Source: Gallaecimonas xiamenensis 3-C-1
Lineage (GTDB): Bacteria > Pseudomonadota > Gammaproteobacteria > Enterobacterales > Gallaecimonadaceae
Length of the DNA stretch: 64,000 bases
Assembly (NCBI RefSeq): GCF_000299915.1
Contig: NZ_AMRI01000002.1
Span: 1 to 64,000, forward strand
Direction: 5' to 3'
Part shown: piece after piece, positions 40,630 to 49,816 of the stretch
Position numbering within the stretch: the first letter of the stretch is position 1
Layout: each line of letters starts with the position of its first letter
Position numbers and translations under genes: made by a program
Notes under the pieces: generated by a model
Seen by the model: the letters and a program-made list of their open reading frames with translations, nothing else
Databases searched by the model: none
What the model was told of the DNA's origin: nothing

Positions 40630-42749
40630 GCGCGCTTGGCCCTGGCGATACGCACCACTTCCGGTACCTTACGGATACGGCGTATCACATGGGCCAGGTG
40701 CACCCTGTTATGGGTGGTGAGCTGCACGTAGATGGAGTAGAGACGGCTGTCCCGTTCCTCGGTGTTGAGGTTCTGGATGCTGGCACCGGCGCTGGAAATG
40801 GCCGAGGTCAGGGTGGCCAGGGCGCCCTGGTGGTTGAGGATGTCCACCCGCACTTCGGTGATGAATTCCCCGTCTATACCTTCTTCCCACTGCACCGGGA
40901 TAAAGCGCACCGGATCGGACTGCCAGCCGCTGATATTGCCGCAGGACTCCTGGTGCACTACCAGGCCCTTGCCGGGGCTCATATGGGCCACTATGGCGTC
41001 CCCGGGAATGGGGCGGCAGCAGCGGGCAAAGGTCACCAGCATGCCTTCGGCGCCACGGATCGGCAGCTTGTTGCGCCCGGTGGCGCCCGGCTTCTTGGCA
41101 CCGTCGTCTTCCAAGTCTTGCAGGCGGCGAGCCACCACTATGCTCATGGCATTGCCAAGGCCGATATTGGCCAGCAGTTCGTCGAGGCTGGCGCTGTGGG
41201 TGCTTTCCAGCACCGCCTGCAGCTTGTCTTTGGGCAGTTCGTCGAGCTTAACCCCGCCCAGGGCGTGGTTGAGCAGGCGCTTGCCGAGGAGGATGGCCTC
41301 TTCGGACTTGAGCAGCTTGAGGTGGGAGCGAATTTTGGCCCGCGCGCGGCTGGTCACCACGAAGTTGAGCCAGGCAGCGTTGGGGCGGGCGCCGGGGCTG
41401 GTGATCACCTCCACCGTCTGGCCGTTTTCCAGCGGCATGGACAGGGGATAGGGCTGGCGGTCCACCCGGGCGCCGACACAGCCGTGGCCCACGTCGGTAT
41501 GCACGGCGTAGGCAAAGTCCACCGGGGTGGCGCCGGCCGGCAGTTCCAGGATGCGGCCGTCCGGGGTGAAGACGTAGATCTCGTCCGGGAACAGGTCGCT
41601 TTTGACGTTTTCGATAAATTCGAAGGAGTTGCCGGCACTTTGCTGCAAATCCAGCAGGCTTTGCATCCAGCGGCGGGCCCTGACCTGGGCCGTGGTGCCG
41701 GAATTCTCGCCGTCTTTCTTGTACAGCCAGTGGGCCGCCACACCCCGGTCTGCCATCAGGTCCATGTCGTCGGTGCGCACCTGGATCTCGATGGGCACCC
41801 CGTGGGGGCCCACCAGGGTGGTGTGCAGGGACTGGTAACCGTTGGCCTTGGGAATGGCGATGTAGTCTTTGAAGCGGCCGGGCTTGGGTTTGTACAGGTT
41901 GTGCATGGCCCCCAGCACCCGGTAGCAGGTGTCGAGATCCTTGACGATGATGCGAAAGGCGATGATGTCCATCACCTCGTGGAACTGTAGTTCCTTGTTA
42001 CGCATCTTGTTGTACAGGGAGTAGAGGTGCTTTTCCCGGCCTTTGACCTGACCCGGGATATGTTGCTCGTCGAGGCGGCCGCCGATGGCGTCCTTGATAT
42101 TGTCGATAAGCTGCTTGCGGTTGCCGGTGGCGCGCTTGACCGACTCGCGCAATACCCGCTGGCGCATGGGGTGCAGGGCCTCGAAGCCCAGTTCCTCCAA
42201 CTCGTTCTTGATGTTGTGGATACCCAGGCGGTTGGCCAGTGGTGCGTAGATCTCCAGGGTTTCCCTGGCAATACGGCGCTTTTTGTCCGGACGCAGGGCG
42301 CCCAGGGTACGCATATTGTGGGTGCGGTCGGCCAGCTTGATGAGGATGACCCGGATATCCTGGGTCATGGCCATGATCATCTTGCGGAAGTTCTCCGCCT
42401 GGGCCTCTTCCTTGGAGTTGAACTGGATCTTGTCGAGCTTGGACACCCCTTCCACCAGTTCGGCCACGGCGTCGCCAAATTGCTCGGCGATCTGGGCCTT
42501 GGTGACCGGGGTGTCCTCTATGGTGTCGTGCATCAGGGCGGCACAGAGGGTCTCGTGGTCGAGACGCATGTCCGCCAGGATGCCGGTCACCGCAACGGGG
42601 TGGGTGATGTAGGGCTCACCTGAGGATCGGGCCTGCCCTTCATGGGCGTCCCGGGCCAGCACATAGGCCTGCCTGATGAGTTCCACCTGCTCCTGATCCA
42701 GATAGCTGGTCAGGCGCGCTTTCAAGCCCTCAAACAGATACACGGCCAC
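40626..42749 (-). CDS. spoT: Bifunctional (p)ppGpp synthase/hydrolase
   Basis: Controls the alarmone (p)ppGpp. The N-terminal HD hydrolase domain has EPYITHPVAVTGIL and CAALMHDTIEDT. The synthetase domain follows at about 220-340 (YKPKPGRFKDYIAIPKANGY). A TGS domain (DEIYVFTPDGRILELPAGAT) and a C-terminal ACT domain (EVRVDILNHQGALATLTSAI) complete the 707-aa protein. Its position between rpoZ and trmH marks it as SpoT rather than RelA. Confidence 0.97.
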   Translation of the reverse strand: MAVYLFEGLKARLTSYLDQEQVELIRQAYVLARDAHEGQARSSGEPYITHPVAVTGILADMRLDHETLCAALMHDTIEDTPVTKAQIAEQFGDAVAELVEGVSKLDKIQFNSKEEAQAENFRKMIMAMTQDIRVILIKLADRTHNMRTLGALRPDKKRRIARETLEIYAPLANRLGIHNIKNELEELGFEALHPMRQRVLRESVKRATGNRKQLIDNIKDAIGGRLDEQHIPGQVKGREKHLYSLYNKMRNKELQFHEVMDIIAFRIIVKDLDTCYRVLGAMHNLYKPKPGRFKDYIAIPKANGYQSLHTTLVGPHGVPIEIQVRTDDMDLMADRGVAAHWLYKKDGENSGTTAQVRARRWMQSLLDLQQSAGNSFEFIENVKSDLFPDEIYVFTPDGRILELPAGATPVDFAYAVHTDVGHGCVGARVDRQPYPLSMPLENGQTVEVITSPGARPNAAWLNFVVTSRARAKIRSHLKLLKSEEAILLGKRLLNHALGGVKLDELPKDKLQAVLESTHSASLDELLANIGLGNAMSIVVARRLQDLEDDGAKKPGATGRNKLPIRGAEGMLVTFARCCRPIPGDAIVAHMSPGKGLVVHQESCGNISGWQSDPVRFIPVQWEEGIDGEFITEVRVDILNHQGALATLTSAISSAGASIQNLNTEERDSRLYSIYVQLTTHNRVHLAHVIRRIRKVPEVVRIARAKRA

Positions 42750-42764
42750 CCCTTGCTTTGTGGC

Positions 42765-43043
42765 TTATTCCAGACCGCCGTTGGCGATGGCGGAAACAGC
42801 GGCCAGCTCGGCAGCTTCCTGCTCTTTTTGCATACGGGCGTCTTCGGCGTCCAGTTTGGCAACGTCGATCAGGCCTTTTTCGATTTCACGCAGGGCGATA
42901 ACGGTGGCCTTGTCGTTCTCGGGGGCGACCAGGGCGTCTTTACCCTGAGTGGCGATCTGGCGGGCGCGGCGGGCGGCCAGCAGCACCAGGTCAAAACGGT
43001 TACCGACTTGTTCGACGGCGTCTTCAACAGTTACACGAGCCAT
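42765..43043 (-). CDS. rpoZ: RNA polymerase omega subunit
   Basis: A 92-aa protein that helps assemble RNA polymerase and forms part of its (p)ppGpp site. The N-terminal [20 protein letters not shown] and the RARQI segment are diagnostic. It lies between gmk and spoT, as in E. coli. An ATTCAT-like gap of 50 bases to gmk holds its ribosome site. Confidence 0.97.
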   Translation of the reverse strand: MARVTVEDAVEQVGNRFDLVLLAARRARQIATQGKDALVAPENDKATVIALREIEKGLIDVAKLDAEDARMQKEQEAAELAAVSAIANGGLE

Positions 43044-43093
43044 GCATTACTCCCATCAGGCAAAAACAGGTCTTTCGAAGGTAGCCTGCTAGT

Positions 43094-43723
43094 TTACTTA
43101 ACCGCCAATAAGGCGTCCAGCAGTGCGCTATGGGCCTGCTGCTGGCTGGCCAGCCGCTGGCGGGCCGACAACACCACGGCGCGCAGTTTATCCAGGGTGT
43201 CGTCAAAGTCGTCGTTGACCAGCAAATACTGGTATTCGTCGTAGTGGGACATCTCCGACACCGCCTCGCTCATGCGGTGGGCTATGGTGTCGCTGCTGTC
43301 CTGGCCACGGCCAATGAGGCGGCGCTCCAGCTCTTGGCGGCTGGGGGGCAGGATAAAGATGCCGATGGCGTCTGGCATCATCTCCCGCACCTGGCGGGCG
43401 CCCTGCCAGTCGATATCCAGGAAGACGTCTATGCCCTTGGCCAGCTGCTCTTCCACCGCCAGGCGGGAGGTGCCGTAAAAGTTGCCGAACACCTCGGCCC
43501 ACTCGAAGAAGGCTTCCTTGGCGATCAGCGCCTTGAATTCTTCCACCGCCACAAAGTGGTAATGAACGCCGTTCTCTTCACCGGGGCGGGTCTGACGGGT
43601 GGTGTGGGAAACAGACACCGCCAGGCTGCCGTCCTGGCCATGCTGCTCGAGCAGGGCCTTAATCAGGCTGGATTTACCGGCCCCACTGGGGGCGGAAAGG
43701 ATAAAGAGGTTACCGCGTCGCAT
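43094..43723 (-). CDS. gmk: Guanylate kinase
   Basis: Phosphorylates GMP to GDP. The P-loop is [16 protein letters not shown] near residues 9-24. [21 protein letters not shown] is the GMP-binding region, and [21 protein letters not shown] the core. The 209-aa length is standard. It is first in the gmk-rpoZ-spoT-trmH-recG series and diverges from the TonB receptor gene. Confidence 0.97.
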   Translation of the reverse strand: MRRGNLFILSAPSGAGKSSLIKALLEQHGQDGSLAVSVSHTTRQTRPGEENGVHYHFVAVEEFKALIAKEAFFEWAEVFGNFYGTSRLAVEEQLAKGIDVFLDIDWQGARQVREMMPDAIGIFILPPSRQELERRLIGRGQDSSDTIAHRMSEAVSEMSHYDEYQYLLVNDDFDDTLDKLRAVVLSARQRLASQQQAHSALLDALLAVK

Positions 43724-43798
43724 GCTGGCTCAGGGTTGGCTGACAATGGCCCTATGTTACCACCATAGGGCGCAGCAGTTGCATTTCCTGTTTTAGTA

Positions 43799-43822
43799 TT
43801 GATAATAATTCGCAATTGCGAA
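43799..43822 (+). promoter_or_regulatory. Fur-box-like site before TonB receptor gene
   Basis: The stretch TTGATAATAATTCGCAATTG contains TGATAAT-A-ATTCGCA, which matches the 7-1-7 Fur consensus TGATAAT-n-ATTATCA at 12 of 14 arm positions. It is about 50 bases before the receptor's ATG, suggesting repression by iron. Confidence 0.55.
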
Positions 43823-43866
43823 CCGACGATGCCGGATGGCATCCCTTTTCCTGACAGGATGTGACA

Positions 43867-46074
43867 ATGACCTCTCCCAAGTCCTTCGCCCTGGCGCCTT
43901 TGGCGCTGGCCCTTGCCATGCCGGCCCTGGCTGACGACAACAGCACCGAGACCCTGGTGGTTACGGCCAGCCGGGCACCCCAACAGATCAGCGACATTGC
44001 TGCCACCGTCTGGGTGATAAGCGGCGACGACTTGCGGGCCAAGATAGACACCGGCAGTGACCTCAAAGACGCCCTGGCCCGGTTGATCCCCAGCCTGGAT
44101 GCCGGTAGCCAGAGCCGCACCAACTACGCCCAGAACATGCGGGGCCGTGGCGTGCTGGTGATGATTGACGGGGTCTCCCTCAACTCCACCCGGGGTATCA
44201 GCCGCCAGTTTGAATCCATCGACCCCTTTAACATCGCCCGCATCGAGGTGCTGTCCGGGGCCACAGCCATTTACGGTGGCGGCGCCACCGGCGGCATTAT
44301 CAACATCATCACCAAGTCTGCCGACAGCCAGGAGCTGGCCCTGGAAAGCCAGGTCAGCGTTCAAAGCGGCTTCGAAACCTCCGACGACTACCAGTGGAAG
44401 CTGGCCCAGTCCATCAGCGGCGGCACCGACAGCCTCAAGGGCCGGCTGGCGGTGGCCTACGAGAAAATCGGCGGTCTCTACAACGCCGACGGCGACCTGG
44501 TGCTGCCAGACATCACCCAGAACTCCAGCCAGTTCAGCGACGCCCTGGACCTGATGGGCAAACTGGAATGGCAACTGGCCGAGCATCAGCAACTGAGCTT
44601 TACCGGCCAGTACTACGACAACGAGCAGGACAGCGACTACGGCGTATACCTTGGCCCCAACCTGGCCGGCTTGAGTGACCCGTCCGTTATCGAACCACGC
44701 AAGGGCCTGTCCCTGGACAAGCAGCCCCAGACCCGTCGCCACCAGTTCAACCTGACCTACAACAACAGCGATCTGCTGGGCCAGCAGCTGATGGTGCAGC
44801 TCTATGACCGCAGCGAAGCCATCCGCTTCTTCCCCTTCCCCAGCACCTACCGGCCTTTCGGCCAGACCCTGCCGATGATCGGCGCCTCCCAGCAGGACAC
44901 CGATATCCAGGGTGCCAAGCTGGTGATGCTGTCCGACTGGCAGAACCTGCGCCTGACCTACGGGGTGGATGCGGAGAAGGAGTCCTTCACCGCCAACCAG
45001 CGTATCTACAGCGCCAGTGCCGCCCTGGCTTCCGGCGGCCTTGACTACCAGCTGGAGCGCACCCTCAAGCGCTACCCGGATATCGACAACCGCAGCCTGG
45101 CCGCCTTCGCCCAGGCCCAATGGGCCCTGACCGACAACCTCAAGCTCAACGGCGGCCTGCGCTTCCAGAACATCGAAAACAAGGTGGGCAGCATAGTGCC
45201 CATCCTGCAGCAGTACCTGGGGGATCTGGGGGTCTATCAGCAGCTTGGCATGCAGGCCCAGGCCGACGCCGTACCCGGCGGCAAGGCCGACTACGACGTG
45301 TGGACCGGCAACCTGGGCCTGGTTTACCAACTGGCCGCCGGCCAACAGCTGTGGGCCAACTACTCCGAAGGCTTTGACCTGCCCGACCCGGCCAAATACT
45401 ACGGCAACGGCGTCTACGACCAGAGCGGCTCCGGCCCGGTGCTGCTGCAAGGGGTGTCGGTGGCGGACAACAAGCTCAAGGGCATCAAGACCGACTCCAT
45501 GGAACTGGGCTGGCGCCTGTCCGATGGCGGCCTGGACCTGCAAGTGGCGGCCTACTATTCCCAGTCCGACAAGACCATCAGCTATGACCGCACCAACCTG
45601 GCGGTCAAGGTCAACGACGACAAAACCCGCATCTACGGCCTGGAAGCCAAGGCCGACTACCAGTTCGACCAGGGCTATTACAGCGGGGCCAGCTTCCATG
45701 TACTCAAGAGCGAAACCAAGGCCGGCAGCGACTGGCAGAAGCTGACTGCCAGCACCGCCAGCCCCAACAGCGCCACCCTTTACGGCGGCTGGCGCGGCGA
45801 CAAGACCTGGGTCGACCTGAACTGGCAGTTCCTGGCCAATTACAATGCCCAGGGCCAGCACCTGGAAGGCTACGACGTATTGAACCTGGGTGTCGGCTAC
45901 CAGCTGCCGGCTGGGGAGCTGCGTTTTGGGGTGCAGAACCTGTTGAACGAAGACTACGAAACCCTGTGGAGCCAGCGGGCGCAGATCCTTTACGCCAACC
46001 TGTCCAACCCGGCGCTGTTCAGCTACGAGGGCAGAGGCCGTACCTACGCATTGAGCTACAGCTTGAACTGGTAA
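43867..46074 (+). CDS. TonB-dependent siderophore-type receptor
   Basis: A 735-aa outer-membrane receptor. It has a signal peptide (about 1-22, MPALA) and then the plug opening ETLVVTASRAPQQISDIAAT. The plug continues with GVLVMIDGVSLNSTRG and IEVLSGATAIYGGGATGGII, then the beta barrel, ending in YALSYSLNW with the terminal Trp. It resembles catecholate/ferric-siderophore receptors. A Fur-like site upstream supports iron regulation. The ATG at 43867 is chosen over the GTG two codons earlier because of CAGGAT spacing. No siderophore genes are nearby. Confidence 0.9.
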   Translation: MTSPKSFALAPLALALAMPALADDNSTETLVVTASRAPQQISDIAATVWVISGDDLRAKIDTGSDLKDALARLIPSLDAGSQSRTNYAQNMRGRGVLVMIDGVSLNSTRGISRQFESIDPFNIARIEVLSGATAIYGGGATGGIINIITKSADSQELALESQVSVQSGFETSDDYQWKLAQSISGGTDSLKGRLAVAYEKIGGLYNADGDLVLPDITQNSSQFSDALDLMGKLEWQLAEHQQLSFTGQYYDNEQDSDYGVYLGPNLAGLSDPSVIEPRKGLSLDKQPQTRRHQFNLTYNNSDLLGQQLMVQLYDRSEAIRFFPFPSTYRPFGQTLPMIGASQQDTDIQGAKLVMLSDWQNLRLTYGVDAEKESFTANQRIYSASAALASGGLDYQLERTLKRYPDIDNRSLAAFAQAQWALTDNLKLNGGLRFQNIENKVGSIVPILQQYLGDLGVYQQLGMQAQADAVPGGKADYDVWTGNLGLVYQLAAGQQLWANYSEGFDLPDPAKYYGNGVYDQSGSGPVLLQGVSVADNKLKGIKTDSMELGWRLSDGGLDLQVAAYYSQSDKTISYDRTNLAVKVNDDKTRIYGLEAKADYQFDQGYYSGASFHVLKSETKAGSDWQKLTASTASPNSATLYGGWRGDKTWVDLNWQFLANYNAQGQHLEGYDVLNLGVGYQLPAGELRFGVQNLLNEDYETLWSQRAQILYANLSNPALFSYEGRGRTYALSYSLNW

Positions 46075-46075
46075 C

Positions 46076-46103
46076 AAAAAGGGGCCTGACGGCCCCTTTT
46101 TTT
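46076..46103. terminator. Terminator between TonB receptor and queH
   Basis: AAAAAGGGGCC-TGAC-GGCCCCTTTTT hairpin with seven T's on the right; it serves both convergent genes. Confidence 0.88.
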
Positions 46104-46118
46104 GTGCTGCGCCGGGGG

Positions 46119-46772
46119 TTAGTCGTCATCCCCGTAATACTGCACCCCCAGCTTGATGATGCCCCGCCCTTGGGCCTTACGGTGCTGGTTGGTGTCGCGC
46201 AGGGAATAAACGCAGCCGCAGTATTCCTGCTGATAGAAGCGCTCGCGCTTGGCGATCTCCACCATGCGGGCGCTACCGCCTCCTTTGCGCCAGTTGTAAT
46301 CCCAGTAAGCCATGCCGGGGTAGGGGGCCGCAGCCCTGTGGCCGCAGTCGTTGATCTGCTGCATGTTCTTCCAGCGGGAAATCCCCAGGGAGCTGGAGAT
46401 AACCTTAAAGCCGTGTTCATGGGCATAAAGGGCGGTGCGCTCAAAGCGCATGTCGAAACACATGGTGCAGCGCACCCCCCGCTCCGGTTCCCATTCCATG
46501 CCCCGGGCCCGCTCGAACCAGTTGTCGGTGTCGTAGTCGGCGTCAACGAAGGGCACATTGTGCTGCTGGGCAAAGTGGATGTTCTCTTCCTTGCGCAGCA
46601 GGTACTCACGTTCGGGATGGATATTGGGGTTGTAGAAGAAGATGGTGTAGTCGATACCGGCGGCCTGTATGGCTTCCATCACCTCCCCCGAGCAGGGAGC
46701 GCAACAGGAGTGCAGCAGCAGTTTCTGTTCGCCGTTGGGCAGGGTTAAAGAGGGGCGAATAAGGTCGCTCAT
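46119..46772 (-). CDS. queH: Epoxyqueuosine reductase QueH
   Basis: Catalyses the last step of queuosine biosynthesis in tRNA, using an iron-sulfur cluster in place of the unrelated QueG. The cysteine motifs are [10 protein letters not shown] near residues 26-35, [13 protein letters not shown] near 100, and [10 protein letters not shown] near 190. The 217-aa length is typical. The start is set at [12 protein letters not shown] because AAGGATTTCGC precedes it. It is a single gene. Confidence 0.9.
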   Translation of the reverse strand: MSDLIRPSLTLPNGEQKLLLHSCCAPCSGEVMEAIQAAGIDYTIFFYNPNIHPEREYLLRKEENIHFAQQHNVPFVDADYDTDNWFERARGMEWEPERGVRCTMCFDMRFERTALYAHEHGFKVISSSLGISRWKNMQQINDCGHRAAAPYPGMAYWDYNWRKGGGSARMVEIAKRERFYQQEYCGCVYSLRDTNQHRKAQGRGIIKLGVQYYGDDD

Positions 46773-46848
46773 GCGAAATCCTTGCAAAGGTGGGTTCCCA
46801 AGGCCTTGATTTTAAATACCAAGGCCTGGGAAGCAAGGGCGCATGGGC

Positions 46849-47268
46849 TCAGGGTTGGGCCGCTGCCGGCAGTTTGTCCACCAGCTCGGCTAGCTGGCTT
46901 TGGGCGTCGGTGCAGACAATGGTCTGGTCTGGCTGGCCTTGGCGGCGGATCAGCAGGCCCTTTTCGTCTACCGCTGGGGCCATGTCTGCCTCGTACTGGC
47001 TGTAAAGCTCGAAGTGGTCGCTGCCCTTGTCGGCCATGACCGTATAGCTTTGGGTTTGAAAGCGATGGTACTCGTCCAGGCTAAAGCCACTGTCGGCCAG
47101 CAGTTTGCCATCCAGGGTCAGGGTCAAGGCTGAACCGTCGGCCTTGCCGGCCAGGCGGATCTGATTGGGCTGGCTGCAGCTGAAAAAGACGGTCTCATCC
47201 GTTTTGGGTGCCTGGGCGCAGGCGCTCAGGCTGGTGGCTGCAAGCAGGGTGGCAAAGGCCCATTTCAT
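46849..47268 (-). CDS. Putative lipoprotein, 139 aa
   Basis: A signal sequence with lipobox LSAC (MKWAFATLLAATSLSACAQ) is followed by a domain of about 110 residues with two cysteines (FFSCSQPNQIRL and IVCTDAQ) that may form a disulfide. The fold looks beta-rich, like MliC or other lysozyme-inhibitor type proteins, but the conserved MliC motif is not evident. A muramidase gene lies 15 bases upstream on the same strand, so the two may be co-transcribed. GAGGATTGACC precedes the ATG. Confidence 0.62.
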   Translation of the reverse strand: MKWAFATLLAATSLSACAQAPKTDETVFFSCSQPNQIRLAGKADGSALTLTLDGKLLADSGFSLDEYHRFQTQSYTVMADKGSDHFELYSQYEADMAPAVDEKGLLIRRQGQPDQTIVCTDAQSQLAELVDKLPAAAQP

Positions 47269-47283
47269 GGTCAATCCTCGCGT

Positions 47284-48144
47284 CTACAAACTGTTTTGGT
47301 AAGCGTCTTTGAGCTTGGTGTCGTAATGGTTGGCCTTGTAGCCGGACCCATTGTAGCCCTCGGCAAACTTGGCCCAATCTTTGGTCTTGAGGTACTTGCC
47401 CAGGCCGGCACTTTCGATGAAGGCCAGGAAAGCCGCCAATTGTTTTGCTTCTGAAGCAAACATGGCCTTGACCATTTCTTCCACCGAGTTGAACCCTGCC
47501 AACTGGTAGTTAAAGCCCATGATTTGGAAGCGCCCCCAGGACGCGGATTTCAAGGCGGCCTCCCGGTCAAGGGCCATGGCGTCTTTCAGGCGGTCGTATT
47601 CCTTCTCGCCCCCTTTATAGAGGGCCCGGCTCCAGTGGCGGCTGGAGATAGACGGATGGCTGCCGTCGTAGCGGTGCTGGGTAAAGCGGGAAAACTTATG
47701 GGCCTCGAACAGTATCTTGGGCTTGCCGGACGCCAAGAAGGCATCCCCTTGGCTCTCCACCTGGGCCACCGCCTTGACCGCTGCGACCTCAACGCCCAAA
47801 GCCTTGGCCGCTTCGGCAAAGTCGGCCTCGGTCAGGGGCGTCTGGGGGCTGATGGCCGGCAGCTGGGTGGCCGAAGGGTTGGTTGGGGTGCTGGCTTGGC
47901 GGTTCAAGGCGGCCAGGGTCTTGCCGTTGCGGTCGACCCGGCCGTCCGGCCTCGGCAAATGGACCACGGTTCGCTGGAATTGCTCTATGGCGGCCAGGGT
48001 TTTGGGGCCCATCATGCCGTCTTCTTTCAACTGTACCGAGAAGGTCGGTGTCTTCTGGCGGTTAAGCAGGGTTTGCACGGTCAGGACGTCGTCCCTGCGG
48101 TTGGTGCCACCTCGGCCCACTGCCGCGATGATGCTTTTGGTCAT
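47284..48144 (-). CDS. N-acetylmuramidase with peptidoglycan-binding domain
   Basis: A 286-aa protein. The N-terminal peptidoglycan-binding domain (about 20-85: VLTVQTLLNRQ, EDGMMGPKTLAAIEQFQRT) precedes an N-acetylmuramidase domain (DUF3380; about 105-283) with the catalytic Glu in AVAQVESQGDAFL and the repeated family marks KILFEAHKFSRFT, ASWGRFQIMGFNY and FAEGYNGSGYKANHYDTKL. No signal peptide is seen, which is usual for phage-type endolysins of this family, and no other phage gene is near. CAAGGAGCGAGTG gives a strong ribosome site. Possibly a domesticated endolysin, or a toxin released with the small lipoprotein next to it as immunity. Confidence 0.85.
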   Translation of the reverse strand: MTKSIIAAVGRGGTNRRDDVLTVQTLLNRQKTPTFSVQLKEDGMMGPKTLAAIEQFQRTVVHLPRPDGRVDRNGKTLAALNRQASTPTNPSATQLPAISPQTPLTEADFAEAAKALGVEVAAVKAVAQVESQGDAFLASGKPKILFEAHKFSRFTQHRYDGSHPSISSRHWSRALYKGGEKEYDRLKDAMALDREAALKSASWGRFQIMGFNYQLAGFNSVEEMVKAMFASEAKQLAAFLAFIESAGLGKYLKTKDWAKFAEGYNGSGYKANHYDTKLKDAYQNSL

Positions 48145-48199
48145 CACTCGCTCCTTGAGTTTTTTTAAATTGTTGCGGAAAAGTCACACAGGGGCCGCG

Positions 48200-48266
48200 C
48201 CAAGGGAATAGCACTTCGAGGATCCCTGAAATGGTGCTTGTCATCTCAAACCGCTTATCCCCTTGG
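48200..48266. repeat. Nested inverted repeats upstream of amidohydrolase
   Basis: CCAAGGG (48200-48206) pairs with CCCTTGG (48260-48266), and inside them AGCAC (48210-48214) pairs with GTGCT (48234-48238). This lies in the 211-base divergent gap between the muramidase and M20 genes. It could be an RNA structure or a regulatory site. Confidence 0.3.
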
Positions 48267-48355
48267 GACTGGCATTTGGGCCTGTCCTGTTAGCTGGGCC
48301 TGAAAAGCTGTAGTAGCCTGGGAACAGCACTTCCAGGCATAGAGGTCACAACATA

Positions 48356-49642
48356 ATGAAATCAAAAGGCATTTTTGCACTCAGCTTGCTGGCCAGCAGC
48401 AGCGTTTGGGCGAACTCCGTAGACCAACTGGCCGACCAGGTTCAGTCCCAGGTAGTGGAGTGGCGCCACCATTTCCACCAGCACCCGGAATTGTCCAACC
48501 GCGAATTTAAAACCGCCGCTTATGTGGCCAAGTACCTGAAAAGCCTGGGCCTTGAGGTGCAAACCGGCGTTGCCAAAACCGGGGTAGTGGCGGTGCTGGA
48601 CAGCGGCAAGCCAGGCCCGGTGGTGGCCCTTCGCGCCGACATGGACGCCCTGCCGGTCAAGGAAGTGAACAACCTGCCGTACCGCTCCGAAGTCACCGGC
48701 GAATACAACGGTGAAGCGGTGCCGGTGATGCATGCCTGCGGCCACGACACCCATATCGCCATGCTGATGGGCGCCGCCAAGGTGCTGGTGGCCATGAAGG
48801 GCGAGCTTAAGGGCAAGGTGAAATTTATCTTCCAGCCCGCCGAAGAAGGTGCGCCGGTGGGTGAAGAGGGCGGCGCCAAGCTGATGGTCAAAGAAGGGGT
48901 ACTGAAGAACCCCGACGTGGACGTGGTATTCGGCCTGCACATCAATTCCCAGACCGATATCGGCACCGTCAAATACCGCGCCGGCGGGGTGATGGCGGCG
49001 GTGGACCCGTTCAAAATCGAGGTGCACGGCAAGCAATCCCATGGCGCCTACCCCTGGATGAGCGTCGACCCTGTGGTGACCTCGGCGCAAATGGTGATGG
49101 CGCTGCAGACCATCGTCAGCCGTGAAGTGAAAGTCATCGACAATGGCGCCGTGGTGAGCGTGGGCATGATCAAAGGCGGTAACCGCACCAACATCATCCC
49201 TGCCGAGGTAGACTTGGCCGGAACAGTGCGCACCCTCAACCCCAAGGCGCGAGAGCTGGTGTATGAAGCCATGGCCCGTAAGGTCAAAGGCATTGCCGAC
49301 AGCATGGGCGCCACCGCTACCCTGACCATGCCCTATGGCGACTCCTACCCCATCACCTACAACGACCCGGCGCTGATGGCCAAGATGCTGCCCACCTTAA
49401 GCCGCACCGCAGGGGAAGGCCACGTCAAAGAAGCCCAGGCCGTAACCGGCGCCGAGGACTTTTCGTTCTACCAGGAAAAAGTTCCGGGCCTGTTCCTGTT
49501 CGTCGGCGGCAAATCCCTGGACGTACCCGAGGACAAAGCCCCCTCCCACCACACCCCGGATTTTTATGTGGACGACGCCGGCATGAAATTGGGGGTAAAA
49601 CTGCTCTCCAACCTCACCCTCGATTACATGCAAAAGAGTTGA
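48356..49642 (+). CDS. Exported M20-family amidohydrolase (paralogue)
   Basis: A 428-aa enzyme closely similar to the one at 29324, with a signal peptide (residues 1-19, SSVWA). Metal-binding motifs are HQHPELSNREF, VMHACGHDTHIAMLMGA, FQPAEEGAPVGEEGG and GAEDFSFYQ. It should remove acyl groups from amino acids or related amines in the periplasm. An AGAGGTCACAACATA leader precedes the ATG. It is monocistronic and followed by a strong terminator, the last native-looking gene before the AT-richer island. Confidence 0.9.
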   Translation: MKSKGIFALSLLASSSVWANSVDQLADQVQSQVVEWRHHFHQHPELSNREFKTAAYVAKYLKSLGLEVQTGVAKTGVVAVLDSGKPGPVVALRADMDALPVKEVNNLPYRSEVTGEYNGEAVPVMHACGHDTHIAMLMGAAKVLVAMKGELKGKVKFIFQPAEEGAPVGEEGGAKLMVKEGVLKNPDVDVVFGLHINSQTDIGTVKYRAGGVMAAVDPFKIEVHGKQSHGAYPWMSVDPVVTSAQMVMALQTIVSREVKVIDNGAVVSVGMIKGGNRTNIIPAEVDLAGTVRTLNPKARELVYEAMARKVKGIADSMGATATLTMPYGDSYPITYNDPALMAKMLPTLSRTAGEGHVKEAQAVTGAEDFSFYQEKVPGLFLFVGGKSLDVPEDKAPSHHTPDFYVDDAGMKLGVKLLSNLTLDYMQKS

Positions 49643-49656
49643 GATTGACGCGCAAT

Positions 49657-49683
49657 AAAAAAGCCCGGCATTGCCGGGCTTTT
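49657..49683 (+). terminator. Terminator after second M20 gene
   Basis: GCCCGGC-ATT-GCCGGGC hairpin flanked by AAAAAA and TTTT. Confidence 0.88.
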
Positions 49684-49703
49684 GAGAGTAAAGATAACTG
49701 AGG

Positions 49704-49771
49704 CTAGGCGTGATTGGCTGTCTGCTGGCACAGTCGGCAAGCTGACAGACACGGATCTCATTTGCGCCTAG
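49704..49771. repeat. Nested inverted repeats at left boundary of defence island
   Basis: Outer arms CTAGGCG (49704-49710) and CGCCTAG (49765-49771) enclose TGTCTG (49719-49724) and CAGACA (49746-49751). The structure lies between the last GC-rich gene's terminator and vsr, at the composition change. It could be an RNA hairpin, a protein site or a recombination end. No matching copy was found by eye on the right side. Confidence 0.4.
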
Positions 49772-49816
49772 GGTATCGTGAGCTATCAATTACCTACATT
49801 GGCTATACGTTTGGCG

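Noticed and set aside
43663-46077. 804-codon minus-strand open frame opposite the TonB receptor
   Set aside because: Shadow frame; the receptor on the plus strand has signal peptide, plug and barrel.
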